From an uncultured Clostridia bacterium (lineage in GTDB: Bacteria; Bacillota; Clostridia; Oscillospirales; CAG-272), in NCBI GenBank assembly GCA_944384585.1, contig CALWTY010000013.1, forward strand, positions 1-49,322: DNA of 49,322 nucleotides, given 5' to 3'. This document shows positions 16,532 to 26,042 of this stretch, one piece after another (within the stretch, counting starts at the first letter, position 1; each line of letters begins with the position of its first letter). The notes beneath the pieces are model-generated. The model worked only from the letters and a program-made list of their open reading frames with translations. It made no database searches and was not told the origin of the DNA. Both the position numbers and the translations under genes were made by a program.

Positions 16532-16560
16532 ATTATACACATAGAAAGCCGGTTTGTCAA
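16532..16560 (-). promoter_or_regulatory. Sigma-A promoter of the phosphotriesterase-aldolase operon
   Basis: On the minus strand, TTGACA (16560-16555) and TATAAT (16537-16532) are 17 bases apart. AAGGAG precedes the ATG at 16500 at good spacing. A 15-bp palindrome lies 26 bases upstream of the -35 box. Confidence 0.9.
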
Positions 16561-16585
16561 TATATTTATTATAGTAAATGAAAGT

Positions 16586-16600
16586 AAACGATAATCGTTT
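16586..16600. promoter_or_regulatory. Palindromic candidate operator AAACGATAATCGTTT
   Basis: This is a perfect 15-bp palindrome (7-bp arms around one A), just upstream of the minus-strand operon promoter. The half site AAACGATAA recurs near the Gfo/Idh promoter (21,449 and 21,509). It is probably a regulator site, and the adjacent DeoR gene (29,090) is the first candidate. Confidence 0.5.
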
Positions 16601-16723
16601 TGTATTGAAATCCCCGCCCGATCCCGTCGAAGGAGAGGACAGGCGGGGGGCCGGTGCGGGCGGCAGGGGCGGAGCGCTCCCAAACGGGGATCGCGCGGGA
16701 GGCCGGCCCGACGGGGCGCAGCG

Positions 16724-19363
16724 TCAGAGGCGATCGGGATCGAGATTCCAGCAGGTCGGACCGTCGATGCCATCCGTGAAATTGCAGCCGACGGTGACGC
16801 TTTCGCCGGGGTCAAGCCACAGGCAGCTGTCATCGGGGCGGAAGCGATCGCAGACCGACGGCGCGTCAAAGGAGACGCAGACGGCGGGCTTGTCGCCGCA
16901 GTTGGTGAGGGTGACGGCGCGGTCGGTTTTCGTCATGCGGAGGGAGGTCTTCGGCAGCGTGAAGAGGCAGCCGACCTCAGTCTCAAAATTGAGGAAATAC
17001 CAGCTTCTCCGGCAGAGTCTGCCGTCCTTCAGAACATCGACGGCGAGGAACAGCGGAGCGGAGGCGGTCTCGGAGGCGGAGAGCTTCAGGTGGGGCAGCG
17101 CCGTGACCGTCCGGGTCGGATCGGAAACCGGGGTGTTGACGGTGCGGACGACCGACAGAGCCTTGTCATATATCCGGATCTCGACGGCGTCACAGTCCTC
17201 GGCGGTGTCATTGAGCAGGTAGACGGGAAGGGCGACCTCCTCACCGATGTAATTCAGCTTATCGAGAATGACAACGGCGGTCAGCGGGGCGAAGGCATCT
17301 GCGACAAAGAAGGAAGCCGGCTTCTGCGCGCCGTACCAGTCGACGGTCGACCAGGAGGCGGCGGGATAGGGATCGTTGAGCTTGTACATGATCGCGCCGG
17401 TGCAGAAGGGCCAGCGGGTGCGGGCGCGCTCCAGGGTATGGCGGACGGTGACGACCTGCGCCAGCTGAGAGCCGATGACGCTGTTTTCCACCGAATCGCA
17501 CGTCAGGAAGAGGGAAACATGGCGCTGCTGACGGGCAAGATCGCCTGCCTTGTTGAACATCGGGGTGTGGTGTGCCAGAACCGAGTCGTCGGGGATTGCC
17601 CAATCGGCGGCGGGGAGCGCCTCCAGCGCCAAAAGTTCCGATTCCGGGGTGAATTTTCTGATCGACTCCATGACAGGCCAGCAGTCAAGGCCAAATTCCC
17701 CGAAGAAGGTCGCTTCCGGGATCATGCTCTGCGAGGGATGCTTCCGCCCCAGCTTGCCGTATAGTTGTGGAGGCTCCCGCCGAAGGGCTCCTGACGATGC
17801 CAGGGGCGGGTTCCGTCCAGCTCAGGCGTCATCCTGCCGAGGAGGTGGAGAACGGTGGGATCGAAGGCTGGATCCTCGCTTTCCAGGGGGGCAGGTCCTT
17901 CGTTTCCGCCGCACCGGAGGATCAGAGAGGCGCGGTTGCGGAGGCGCTTCACGCCGTAGCGGACGGTTTCGGCCAGCACCTCGGTGGGCTGGAACACATA
18001 GGATCCCCACGCCGTCGGCCATTCCCGGAAGACGGCGATGCCGTACTCGTCGCAGAGATCGTAGAAATCATCGGTCTCGACCAGCCCGCCTCCCCATGCG
18101 CGGACGATGTTGACGTTTTGCTTTTTAGCCGCAGTCAGGAAGGAATCGTAGCGCTGACGGGTGAAGCGCATCAGGGCATCGGTCGTACACCAGCCGGTTC
18201 CCTTCATAAAGGTCGGTTTGCCGTTGATGACAAAGGTCCAGTTGTAGCGGTCGGGCGTCCCCTCTGCGCTGCCGTCGGAGGCGGGGACGGGAAGCATTTC
18301 GATCGTGCGGATGCCGAAGCGGACGGTGCAGCCGTCGACAGGCAGACCGTCGACCAGAAGGGTCAGGGTCATGGTATAGAGATTCTGCTCCCCCATGCCG
18401 TTGAGATTCCAGAGGCGGGGCTCCGGGATGCGGAAGGAGAGGGTGGTATTGTTTCTCCCCTCCTTCAGCGACAGCGCCTTCCGGAAGGTATAGCCATTTC
18501 CCTCGAAGTTGGCGGGGGAAAAGCGTGCGAACAGCTCGGCGCCGGCGGAGGAGGCGGCGTCGATGTCAACCGAGAGGAGCATATCGCCCTCCACCGAGCG
18601 GGTGGTGAGGAAGGGCGCGTCAAGCTCCGCCTCGGGAAGCCGGACAAGCTCGACGGAGCGCCAGATCCCAAGCCCCGGCCGGGATGTCGGCGTAATGCCA
18701 GCCGTAGGTGCAGTTGAAGGTGGCGGTGTCGACCCAGCCGAGGTTGAGCCAGGGATTGCCTCCTCCGAAGAAGGTCGGCATTTCCCCCGGCCTTCTCGGA
18801 CGGTCGGGCGCGCCGTTGAGCAGGACGATGAGGGTGTTTTCTCCCTCCTTCACGAGCCCCGTGACGTCATATTCCGGCCCTCCGAACATTCCGCGGTGTT
18901 CCCCCAGTTCCTTTCCGTTCAGATAGACGCGGCAATGCTCGCAGACGCCGCCGAACACAAGGCGGAGCCGGGAGGCGGAGAGGCCGCGGGAGAGGCGGAA
19001 GCTGTGGCGGAAGGTATAATCCCGGACCGAGGCCGCGCGGGCAAAGCGGTCGTTTTTCCCGAAATAGGGGTCGTCAATCGGATTCCCCTTTTCGTCGGTG
19101 AGCTTGCCCGCCGCAATGAGCGCACAGTGAACGCTGCCGGGGACAGAGGCGGGGATGGCGTTTGAGAAATCGGCGGCAAGACCGTCTCCCGACGGCACCA
19201 TTTCCCAGACGCCGTCAAGGGAGATCCGGTTCTGCGGGGCGGCGGGAATGGCGTAATCCCGCTGAAGCGCGATGGGTTCCGGGATGCCGAAGGGGGAGCG
19301 AGTCGGTTTGAGATACTTTTCCTTTTCAATGGAATCAAGACTGTTCGGGTATCGGGCTGACAC
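16724..19363 (-). pseudogene. GH2 beta-mannosidase/exo-glucosaminidase-like gene, two frameshifts
   Basis: If the frame is repaired this is an approximately 880-aa GH2 exo-glycosidase: a sugar-binding N-terminal domain, immunoglobulin-like domains, TIM barrel, and C-terminal beta domains. The acid/base Glu is in RCGGNEGPAP and the nucleophile in FFGEFGLDCW. AWGGGLVETDDFYDLCDEYG is typical of the mannosidase branch. Frameshift 1: an extra C in the C4 run at 18673-18676; removing it restores DIPAGLGIWRSVEL. Frameshift 2: one missing base near 17744. The GTG at 19363 is the likely start, with GGAGG eight bases upstream; a TTG further up coincides with the -35 box. No signal peptide is seen. It may be truly broken or mis-sequenced. 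Confidence 0.82.
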
Positions 19364-19400
19364 AGGCTGTACCTCCGATCGGGGAAGATTTGTTGCTACT

Positions 19401-19429
19401 ATTTTATCAAAGGTTCTCTGCTGTGTCAA
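19401..19429 (-). promoter_or_regulatory. Sigma-A promoter of the GH2 gene
   Basis: On the minus strand, TTGACA (19429-19424) and TAAAAT (19406-19401) are 17 bases apart. It diverges from the GH172 promoter about 50 bases away. Confidence 0.85.
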
Positions 19430-19456
19430 GACAAAAAGAGAAAATTATTGCATAAA

Positions 19457-19481
19457 ACAATAAAAAACAATAAAAAAACAT
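19457..19481. promoter_or_regulatory. Phased ACAAT-A direct repeats, candidate operator
   Basis: Between the divergent GH2 and GH172 promoters, CAAT or CATT blocks followed by A-runs recur at 19458, 19468 and 19479, a spacing of 10-11 bases. Helically phased direct repeats of this kind are typical of DeoR-family operators. It may be only an A-rich tract. Confidence 0.4.
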
Positions 19482-19509
19482 TGACAAAACGAAAGTAAAA
19501 TGCTATAAT
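19481..19509 (+). promoter_or_regulatory. Sigma-A promoter of the GH172 gene
   Basis: TTGACA (19481-19486) and TATAAT (19504-19509) are 17 bases apart, 44 bases before the start codon at 19553. Confidence 0.92.
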
Positions 19510-19552
19510 GCTGAATAGACCGAATGGCAAAAAGGCGAAAGGGAGGATCTGC

Positions 19553-21417
19553 ATGATATACGGAAGGGAAGCCCTGCAGGAGCTGCTCCGACTCCCTCTG
19601 AAGAGGAGCGGGACACGGGTTCATTACGAGGGAAGCATCGACAAGCAAGGCGGAAACGCCGATTGGGATTGGGATCTCTTCCGTGCGCCCGACGAAAAAG
19701 GGGAATGGACGCTCTTCGACGTGAAGGGGGCGGGGTGCGTTTACAATTTTGTGCAGCACCGCTACCCGTCAAGCCCGGAGCCGACCTTTCGGTTTTATTT
19801 CGACGGGGAAACCGAGCCGCGCTTTGTGATCCGCCACTCGGAATTCGGGGAGAAATATCCCTTTGTCGAGCCGCTTGCTTCCCGCTACATCGGACCGGTC
19901 GAGGGCGGCCGCGGGCCGATCCGCGTGGTCAGGAGCTTTGTGCCGATGCCCTTGCCCTTTTCAAGGGGTGCCGCATTACGAGCGATCTGCGCCTGGAGGG
20001 CTTTGACAGACAAAAGGGGGAAGGCGGTTGGGGGCATGTGATCTGGCACCGGTATGCAGACGGCGTCGGGCTGATTTCATCCTTTGACCCCGCGGAGGAT
20101 ATCACGCCTCTTCTCTCGCTCTGGAAGAAATGCGGGGCGATCGATCTCATTCCCTTCCGGGAGGAGCAGCGCGCCGTTTCCTCCTTTACCCTGTCCCCGA
20201 GGGAAGGGCGGCGGGTCTTTGAGGCGGAGGGGGCGGGGCTGATCTGCGGCATCCGCGTGCTGTCAAGAGGCTTTGATCGGGCGATGCTGAAGCAGCTTTG
20301 CGTGATCGCCCGCTGGGACGGGGAGGCAGTGGCGGCGGTCGATGCCGATTTCGGCTGCTTTTTCTCAAACGAGCTGGGCTGCCATGACGTGAAATACCTG
20401 CTGGCGGGGATGAATACCGACGGCGAATTCCGTAATTGCTTTCCCATGCCCTATCGGAGCGGCGCGGTGATGGAGATTGTCAACCGCGGCGACCGGAGCA
20501 TCACGCTGGATTATGTCGGCATCCGCCACACCGAAGAGTACAATGGTTTTTATCGGGAGAATCCCTTCTGTGTCTTCCGCACCGCGCCCTATGCCGCACG
20601 GAAGCGGACTGTCGGGCGGGACAGCCGGATCGCGCTGGTGAAGGGAAGCGGGCATATGGTCTCGGCGCTGATCACTGGCTACGGGATTGCGGGAGGCGTC
20701 GCCTCCTGCGAAGGAGACGTCAGACTGCTGATCGACGGCATCCGCACGCCGCAGGTCGAGAGCGACGGATCGGAGAGCTACGCCTGCTACGGCTGGGGCT
20801 TCCCGACCGAGCCGGAGTGCAACCCGGGCAGCGGCTACGACGGCGAGCAGGGCTTTCGCGCGTGGTCGGAGACCCGCCTCTTCATGGGGGATGTCAATCC
20901 CTTCTATTCCGAGCTTTGCCTCAATATCGAATCGGGGGGAAACAACGATTGGCCGATGGAGCATTCCGGCATGGTCTTTTATTATGGAAGCGATCGTGTC
21001 CGTCTTGTCCGTCTCGGACGCTTTCCCGCGGAGGGGGAGAGGACGACTCTCACCTCGTATTTCGAGGGGGATGACGACGACGTCGCGGTCACGCTGACGG
21101 GAAGCTACCGTCAGCCGGCCTCCTTCACGGTGGAAATCCCCGACGGAACGGAGCATCTTGTCATCCGACGCGTTTCGGATCAGCAGAAAGGAAGACAATC
21201 GGCGCTCGTCCGGGTGGACGGGCAACCCGTGACGGAGTATCGGTGGTATACGGCGGATCACAATCCCGTGAAGCGCTGGCTGGAGGACGAATACATGATC
21301 CCCTCCCGCTGTACGGACGGGAAAAAGCAGGTGACGATCTCGATCTCTCCCGAGGACGGGGGAGAGGGCGTGACCTTCAACAGCTTCGGCTATGAGGTTT
21401 TTGCGATCCTTTCCTGA
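19553..21417 (+). pseudogene. DUF2961/GH172-like protein, one frameshift
   Basis: The repaired protein is about 620 aa. DUF2961 is now glycoside hydrolase family 172, whose characterised members act on fructofuranose dianhydrides and on alpha-D-arabinofuranosides. Family blocks: FDVKGAGCVYNFVQHR, FRFYFDGETEPRF, a PMPLPFSRGCRI-like segment at the break, RLLIDGIRTPQVESDGSESY in place of the usual GTEDY region, and IESGGNNDWPMEHSGMVFYY. The frame breaks in the G4 run at 19965-19968; one more G restores PFSRGCRITSDL. The ATG at 19553 follows GGGAGG. No signal peptide is visible, suggesting an intracellular enzyme. It could be phase-variable, decayed, or a sequencing error. Confidence 0.72.
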
Positions 21418-21441
21418 AAAACAGGGAAACGACGGAAGACC

Positions 21442-21470
21442 TTGACAAAAACGATAACAATACTTATAAT
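21442..21470 (+). promoter_or_regulatory. Sigma-A promoter of the oxidoreductase-kinase gene set
   Basis: TTGACA (21442-21447) and TATAAT (21465-21470) are 17 bases apart. AAACGATAA-like sequence overlaps the spacer and recurs just before the ATG (21509), fitting a repressor site. Confidence 0.9.
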
Positions 21471-21518
21471 TATTATAAGAACAGAACACAAAAGATAATA
21501 AAAACGAGGTAAACGATA

Positions 21519-22568
21519 ATGGAATCGATAATCGGTGTATGTCTGATCGGAGCGGGGCGGGCCGGCATGATTCACGCGCGGAATTTTATTGCCAATGTTC
21601 CGGGCGCCGGGATCACGGCGGTCTCCGATCCCGTCGCCGCCGTCCGCGAAGCCGCCATGAAGGAGCTGGGCGTGACCGTCGGCTACGAGAGCTATCACGA
21701 TGCGCTTGCCGATCGGAACGTGCAGGCGGTCATCATCGCGACCCCGACCAAATTTCATCGGGATATCTGCGTCGCGGCGGCGGAGGCAGGGAAGGATATT
21801 CTCTGCGAAAAGCCGATGGCCATGACGGTGGAGGAGTGCGATGAGATGATCACCGCCTGCCGTCGGGGCGGCGTGAAGCTGCAGATCGCTTTCATGAGAC
21901 GCTTTGACGCGGGCTTCCGCGCCGCCAAGCAGCGGGTTGACGCCGGGGAGATCGGAGACGTCGTGCTAGTTCGCTCCAACACCCGCGGTCCGAACAAGCC
22001 GCAGCCCTGGATGTACGATATCGGGAAGAGCAACGGTCCGCTTGCCGAGGTCTGCAGCCACGATATCGATACCCTTCGGTGGTTCACGGGGAGCGAATAC
22101 AAGAGGATCTACGCCGTCGGCGCGAATTACCGCTGCCCCGACGCGGCGGAGCAATTCCCCGATTTCTATGATAACGTCATGATGAGCTGCGAATTCCGCA
22201 ACGGAATGCAGGGGCAGATTGACGGCGCGCAATATGTCAAGTACGGCTACGACGCAAGGGTGGAGATCCTCGGCACCGACGGGCTGATCACGCTCGGCTC
22301 GGTCAGCGCCGACAGCGTGATCCTCTATAAATCCGACAAAACCGCCTCCTTTACCCATGTCACGGGATGGCAGAGTCTCTTCACGGCAGCCTATCTGGAG
22401 GAGGATCGCCACTTTATCGACTGTATCCGCCGCGATGAGGAGCCGGAAGTCACGGGTCACGACGGCAAGATGGCGGTCAGGGTGGTCATAGAAGGAAACC
22501 GTTCGATCCGGGAACGGCGGATTATCGAACTGGACGAGGAAGGAACAGGAGGAAGCGACGGAAGATGA
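21519..22568 (+). CDS. Gfo/Idh/MocA-family oxidoreductase (inositol 2-dehydrogenase-like)
   Basis: This 349-aa NAD-dependent dehydrogenase acts on a polyol, inositol or sugar. The N-terminal Rossmann fold has VCLIGAGRAGMIHARNF. The catalytic Lys sits in ILCEKPMAMTVEECDEM. The second domain contains QIAFMRRFDAGFRAAKQR and EVCSHDIDTLRWFTGSEYKRI, blocks shared with myo-inositol 2-dehydrogenases. Substrate identity is not certain. It starts after its own promoter with GAGG upstream, and its stop overlaps the next gene by four bases (ATGA). Confidence 0.93.
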   Translation: MESIIGVCLIGAGRAGMIHARNFIANVPGAGITAVSDPVAAVREAAMKELGVTVGYESYHDALADRNVQAVIIATPTKFHRDICVAAAEAGKDILCEKPMAMTVEECDEMITACRRGGVKLQIAFMRRFDAGFRAAKQRVDAGEIGDVVLVRSNTRGPNKPQPWMYDIGKSNGPLAEVCSHDIDTLRWFTGSEYKRIYAVGANYRCPDAAEQFPDFYDNVMMSCEFRNGMQGQIDGAQYVKYGYDARVEILGTDGLITLGSVSADSVILYKSDKTASFTHVTGWQSLFTAAYLEEDRHFIDCIRRDEEPEVTGHDGKMAVRVVIEGNRSIRERRIIELDEEGTGGSDGR

Positions 22569-23617
22569 AGGCTCTGCTGTTTTACGGCCCGAATTCCTAT
22601 GAGCTGAAGGAAATCCCGAAGCCGAAGCCCGGCAAGGGGGAGCTCCTTCTCAAGGTCAAGGCCGCGGCGATCTGCGGCAGCGACGTCAGAATGATCCGAA
22701 ACGGCTATCGCGGCGTTACCCGCGAGACGCCCCGCATCTACGGACATGAGATCGCAGGCATTGTCGAGGAGGTGGGAGAGAGGGCCTGGGACGCGGGATA
22801 TCGACCCGGCGACGCCGTTGCCGTCGCGCCCAATATGGGCTGCGGGGTCTGCGATATGTGCGTTTCCGGCAATACCCATCTCTGCTCCGGCTATAAGGCG
22901 TTCGGCATCAATATGGACGGCGGCTTTGCCGAGTATGTCGTCATTCCGGAAATCGCCGTGCGGCAGGGCAATCTTGTCAGAATTACGATCGGGGACGGCA
23001 TGACCTTCTCCAAGGCCGCCGTCGTAGAGCCGCTGTCCTGCGTCTATAACGGCTTTGAGAAGCTCAATATCCGTCCCAACGATACCGTGCTGATCATCGG
23101 CTCCGGGCCGATCGGGATCATGCACGCCATGCTTGCCAAAATGGCGGGTGCGTCGAAGGTGATGGTCAACGATCTCAACGAAGAGCGGCTGAAGCTGGTT
23201 TCCGACTTCGATCCCTTCTTCCTCACCTATCACGGCGACGATCTGAAGGGATATGTCATGGAGCAGACCGGCAGCCGGGGCGTCGATGTCTGCATTACCG
23301 CCTGTCCCGCGCCCTCGGCGCAGGCCGCCTCCCTTGACCTGCTTGCCGTCAACGGCCGTGTCAACTTCTTCGGTGGGCTTCCGGCAGGGAAGGATCGCGT
23401 CGAGCTGTCCACCAATCTCATCCACTATAAGCAGCTTGTCGTCACCGGAAGCGCCAGGGCCTCCCTCAGACAGTACCGCACCTGTATGCGCCTCGTCGAG
23501 TCGGGGGTGCTGAAGCTCGACGGCATCCTGTCGGCGGAGTATCCTCTCACCGACTTTGAAAAGACCGTCACCGCTGCGGTGAACGGCGAAAAACTGAAGC
23601 ATATCTTTGTGTTTTGA
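22565..23617 (+). CDS. Zinc-dependent medium-chain alcohol/polyol dehydrogenase
   Basis: This 350-aa enzyme is of the sorbitol/threonine dehydrogenase group. The catalytic zinc site is in AAICGSDVRMI and IYGHEIAGIVEEVGE. The structural zinc cysteines are in MGCGVCDMCVSGNTHLC. The nucleotide loop is VLIIGSGPIGIMHAMLA, followed by VNDLNEERL, whose acid residue suggests NAD preference. It oxidises a secondary alcohol of a polyol or reduces the matching ketose. It is translationally coupled to the Gfo/Idh gene. The next gene starts 13 bases later. Confidence 0.93.
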   Translation: MKALLFYGPNSYELKEIPKPKPGKGELLLKVKAAAICGSDVRMIRNGYRGVTRETPRIYGHEIAGIVEEVGERAWDAGYRPGDAVAVAPNMGCGVCDMCVSGNTHLCSGYKAFGINMDGGFAEYVVIPEIAVRQGNLVRITIGDGMTFSKAAVVEPLSCVYNGFEKLNIRPNDTVLIIGSGPIGIMHAMLAKMAGASKVMVNDLNEERLKLVSDFDPFFLTYHGDDLKGYVMEQTGSRGVDVCITACPAPSAQAASLDLLAVNGRVNFFGGLPAGKDRVELSTNLIHYKQLVVTGSARASLRQYRTCMRLVESGVLKLDGILSAEYPLTDFEKTVTAAVNGEKLKHIFVF

Positions 23618-23630
23618 ACGGAGAACTGTC

Positions 23631-24506
23631 ATGAAACATCGGATCGGAATCTATTTTGCGTATTGGACGCAGGAGTGGGACGGCGATTTTATTTACTATA
23701 TTGACAAAGCGGCAAGGCTGGGCTTCGATACCCTGGAGATCTGCCCCGCCAACCTGATCGGACAGCCGGAGGAGAAGTATCGCGCCATCCGCAGGGCGGC
23801 GGAGGATGCCGGCCTCGATCTCACCTACTGCATCGGCATCGCGCCGCAGTACGACATCTCCTCGGAGGACGCGGCGATCCGCCGAAAGGGCGTTGCCTAT
23901 CAGAAGCAGCTGATCGATATCGTGGAGAAGATGGGGGGCGGGCCGATCGGCGGCATCCTCTATTCCTGCTGGCCGGGCGCCTTCACACGGGGGATCACCG
24001 ATAAACGCCCATGGTGGGAGCGCAGCGTCGGTCATATGCGGGAGCTTGCGTCCTATGCGGAGGATCACGGCGTGACCCTCTGCATGGAGGTCGTCAACCG
24101 CTTCGAGAATATCCTGCTCAACACCGCGGAGGAAGCGGTCCGCTACTGCCGCGAGGTCGACAGCCCCGCCTGCCGCATCCTGCTCGATACCTTCCATATG
24201 AATATCGAGGAGGACAGCTTTGAAGAGGCGATCGCCGCCGCAGGGGAGCTGCTGTACCATTTTCACATCGGGGAAACCAACCGGAAGCCGCCGGGACTCG
24301 GTAAGATGAATTGGGATACGATCTGCGGGGCGCTTCGCGGGATCGGATATACCGGGCACGTCGTGATGGAGCCCTTCGTCAGAATGGGCGGCACCGTCGG
24401 CGGCGACATCAAGGTGTGGCGCGATCTGTCGGGAGGCTGCGATGAGAACGGACTTGACAGAATGGCGGCGGACGCCTGCCGCTTCATACGGGATATGCTC
24501 GGATGA
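23631..24506 (+). CDS. D-allulose (psicose)/D-tagatose 3-epimerase family protein
   Basis: This is a 291-aa TIM-barrel epimerase that inverts C3 of ketoses, such as D-fructose to D-allulose or D-ribulose to D-xylulose, with a divalent metal. The sequence closely follows the known clostridial D-psicose 3-epimerases: IGIYFAYWTQEWDGD at the N-terminus, the metal-binding Glu in LCMEVVNRFENILLNT, Asp in LLDTFHMNIEEDSF, His in FHIGETNRKPPGLGKMNW, and Glu in VVMEPFVRMGGTVGGDIKVW. The ATG at 23631 follows GGAGAA. The exact ketose is not readable from motifs. The adjacent isomerase and kinase suggest a pentulose or hexulose in catabolism. Confidence 0.9.
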   Translation: MKHRIGIYFAYWTQEWDGDFIYYIDKAARLGFDTLEICPANLIGQPEEKYRAIRRAAEDAGLDLTYCIGIAPQYDISSEDAAIRRKGVAYQKQLIDIVEKMGGGPIGGILYSCWPGAFTRGITDKRPWWERSVGHMRELASYAEDHGVTLCMEVVNRFENILLNTAEEAVRYCREVDSPACRILLDTFHMNIEEDSFEEAIAAAGELLYHFHIGETNRKPPGLGKMNWDTICGALRGIGYTGHVVMEPFVRMGGTVGGDIKVWRDLSGGCDENGLDRMAADACRFIRDMLG

Positions 24507-24535
24507 AGCAGAAACGGAATTCGGAGGATCGGAGC

Positions 24536-25955
24536 ATGAAAAAAATCCGTGTCGGAATCATGACGATGTCGGACGGCAGACAGCATATCCACGACGATAT
24601 GCTGTCTGTCAACCGCAGCTATCAGACAGAGCTGGCCGCCGCGCTTGAGGCGACCGGAAAATTCGAGGTGGTCGAGGCGCGGCGCCGTCATCAACTCGAA
24701 CACGCTGGCAAAGGAAGAGGGAGAATATCTGCTCAGGCAGGGCGTTGAGGTCACTGTCTTCCACTACGCCATCTGGTGCTATCCGCAGTATACGGTGGCG
24801 GCGGCGAACTTCTCCCCCGGACCGTACCTGCTCTTCTCCAATCTCCACCCCTCCAAGTGCGGCATGGTCGAAATGCCGGCCGCCTCCGGCTCGCTGGAGC
24901 AGCTCGGCATCAGGCATACCCGCGTCTGGGGAACGATCCATGAGGAGACAGTGCTGAAAAAGGTAACCGATTTTCTGGAGGCTGCCGCCGCCGTCAAGCG
25001 GCTTCGCGGGCTGACCTTCGGGAATTTCGGAGGACGCCAGCTCGGAATGTATACGGCGGTATCCAATCCCGAACAGTGGCAGAAGCTGTTCGGCATCGAC
25101 GTTGAGAACATCGAGCAGGAGGATATTGTCAGAGCCGGAAGCACAATCCCCGCGGAGCGGGTGGAAAACGCCCTGAAATGGCTGGAGGACCGCTGCGGCG
25201 AGATTGCCTACAACGGCGGCAATCTCACTCCTGACAAGCTCAGGCTGCAGATCCGCTCCTACTACGGCCTGAGGAGGATCATAGAGGAGCGTCATCTCGA
25301 TTTTATCGGCATCAAGGCGCACGGCGACGTGACCGAGAATTATGTTACGATGGATCTGGCGGAGGCCTTCCTCAACGATCCCTATGATATGGACGGCCCG
25401 CACGAGCCGATTGTCGCCGCGACTGAGGCCGATATGGACGGCGCGCTCACCATGCAGATTTTCAAGCATCTCAGCGGCAGCCCCGTTCTCTTTGCCGACG
25501 TGCGCCACTATGACGCCGGGAACGATATCTGGTATTTTTCCAATTCCGGCACGCACGCGACCTTCTTCGCCGGCGCCTCCTACGATCCCGACGAGAATCT
25601 GAAGAACGTCAAGCTCCTGCCGGAAACCGTCGACTATCCCGCCGGCGGCGCGGCGGTCTGGCACATCGCAAAAGCCGGCCGGGTGACGCTGGCGCGTCTG
25701 GCGAGGAAGAACGGCTGCTATACGCTGACGATCGTTCCGGCGGAATTTGTCCGCTTCGATCCCGAAAAGGAGGCTGTACTCAGACGCGTCGCGACCCCGC
25801 AATGGCCGGTCGCCTTCACGCGTCTGCGGGTTTCCGCCGATTTCTTTATCTCGCGCTTCCCCTGCAATCACATCCACGGGGTCTATGGGGATTATACCGA
25901 TCGGCTGATCCGCGTCGCGGAGCTTCTCGGCATCGGGTATGAGGTCTATGGCTGA
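24536..25955 (+). pseudogene. L-fucose/D-arabinose isomerase family gene, one frameshift
   Basis: The repaired protein is about 470 aa, of the L-fucose isomerase superfamily, aldose-ketose isomerases that also convert D-arabinose to D-ribulose. Blocks: KKIRVGIMTMSDGRQHIHD, then after the break INSNTLAKEEGEYLLRQGVE, LTFGNFGGRQLGMYTAVS, IGIKAHGDVTENYVTMDLAE, ATEADMDGALTMQIF (catalytic Glu/Asp region) and VLFADVRHYDAGND. The frame breaks near 24681; dropping one G restores VEARAVINSNTLAK. The ATG at 24536 follows GGAGG. It lies between the 3-epimerase and a solute-binding protein gene. Decay and sequencing error are both possible. Confidence 0.8.
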
Positions 25956-26042
25956 GCGATTTTTCCACCATACAGATGACGGGTGGCGTTTCCTTATCTC
26001 AAAGAATGTGTTTGATACAATTTATTTACGGAGGAACCAACC

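Noticed and set aside
16612..16648. Terminator for the GH2 gene (minus strand, CCCCGCC/GGCGGGG).
   Set aside because: A stem is possible but the following T-run is only three bases, too weak to call.
19427..19429. TTG start for the GH2 gene, giving a 22-residue longer N-terminus.
   Set aside because: This TTG is the start of the -35 box (TTGACA). GTG at 19363 has GGAGG at correct spacing.
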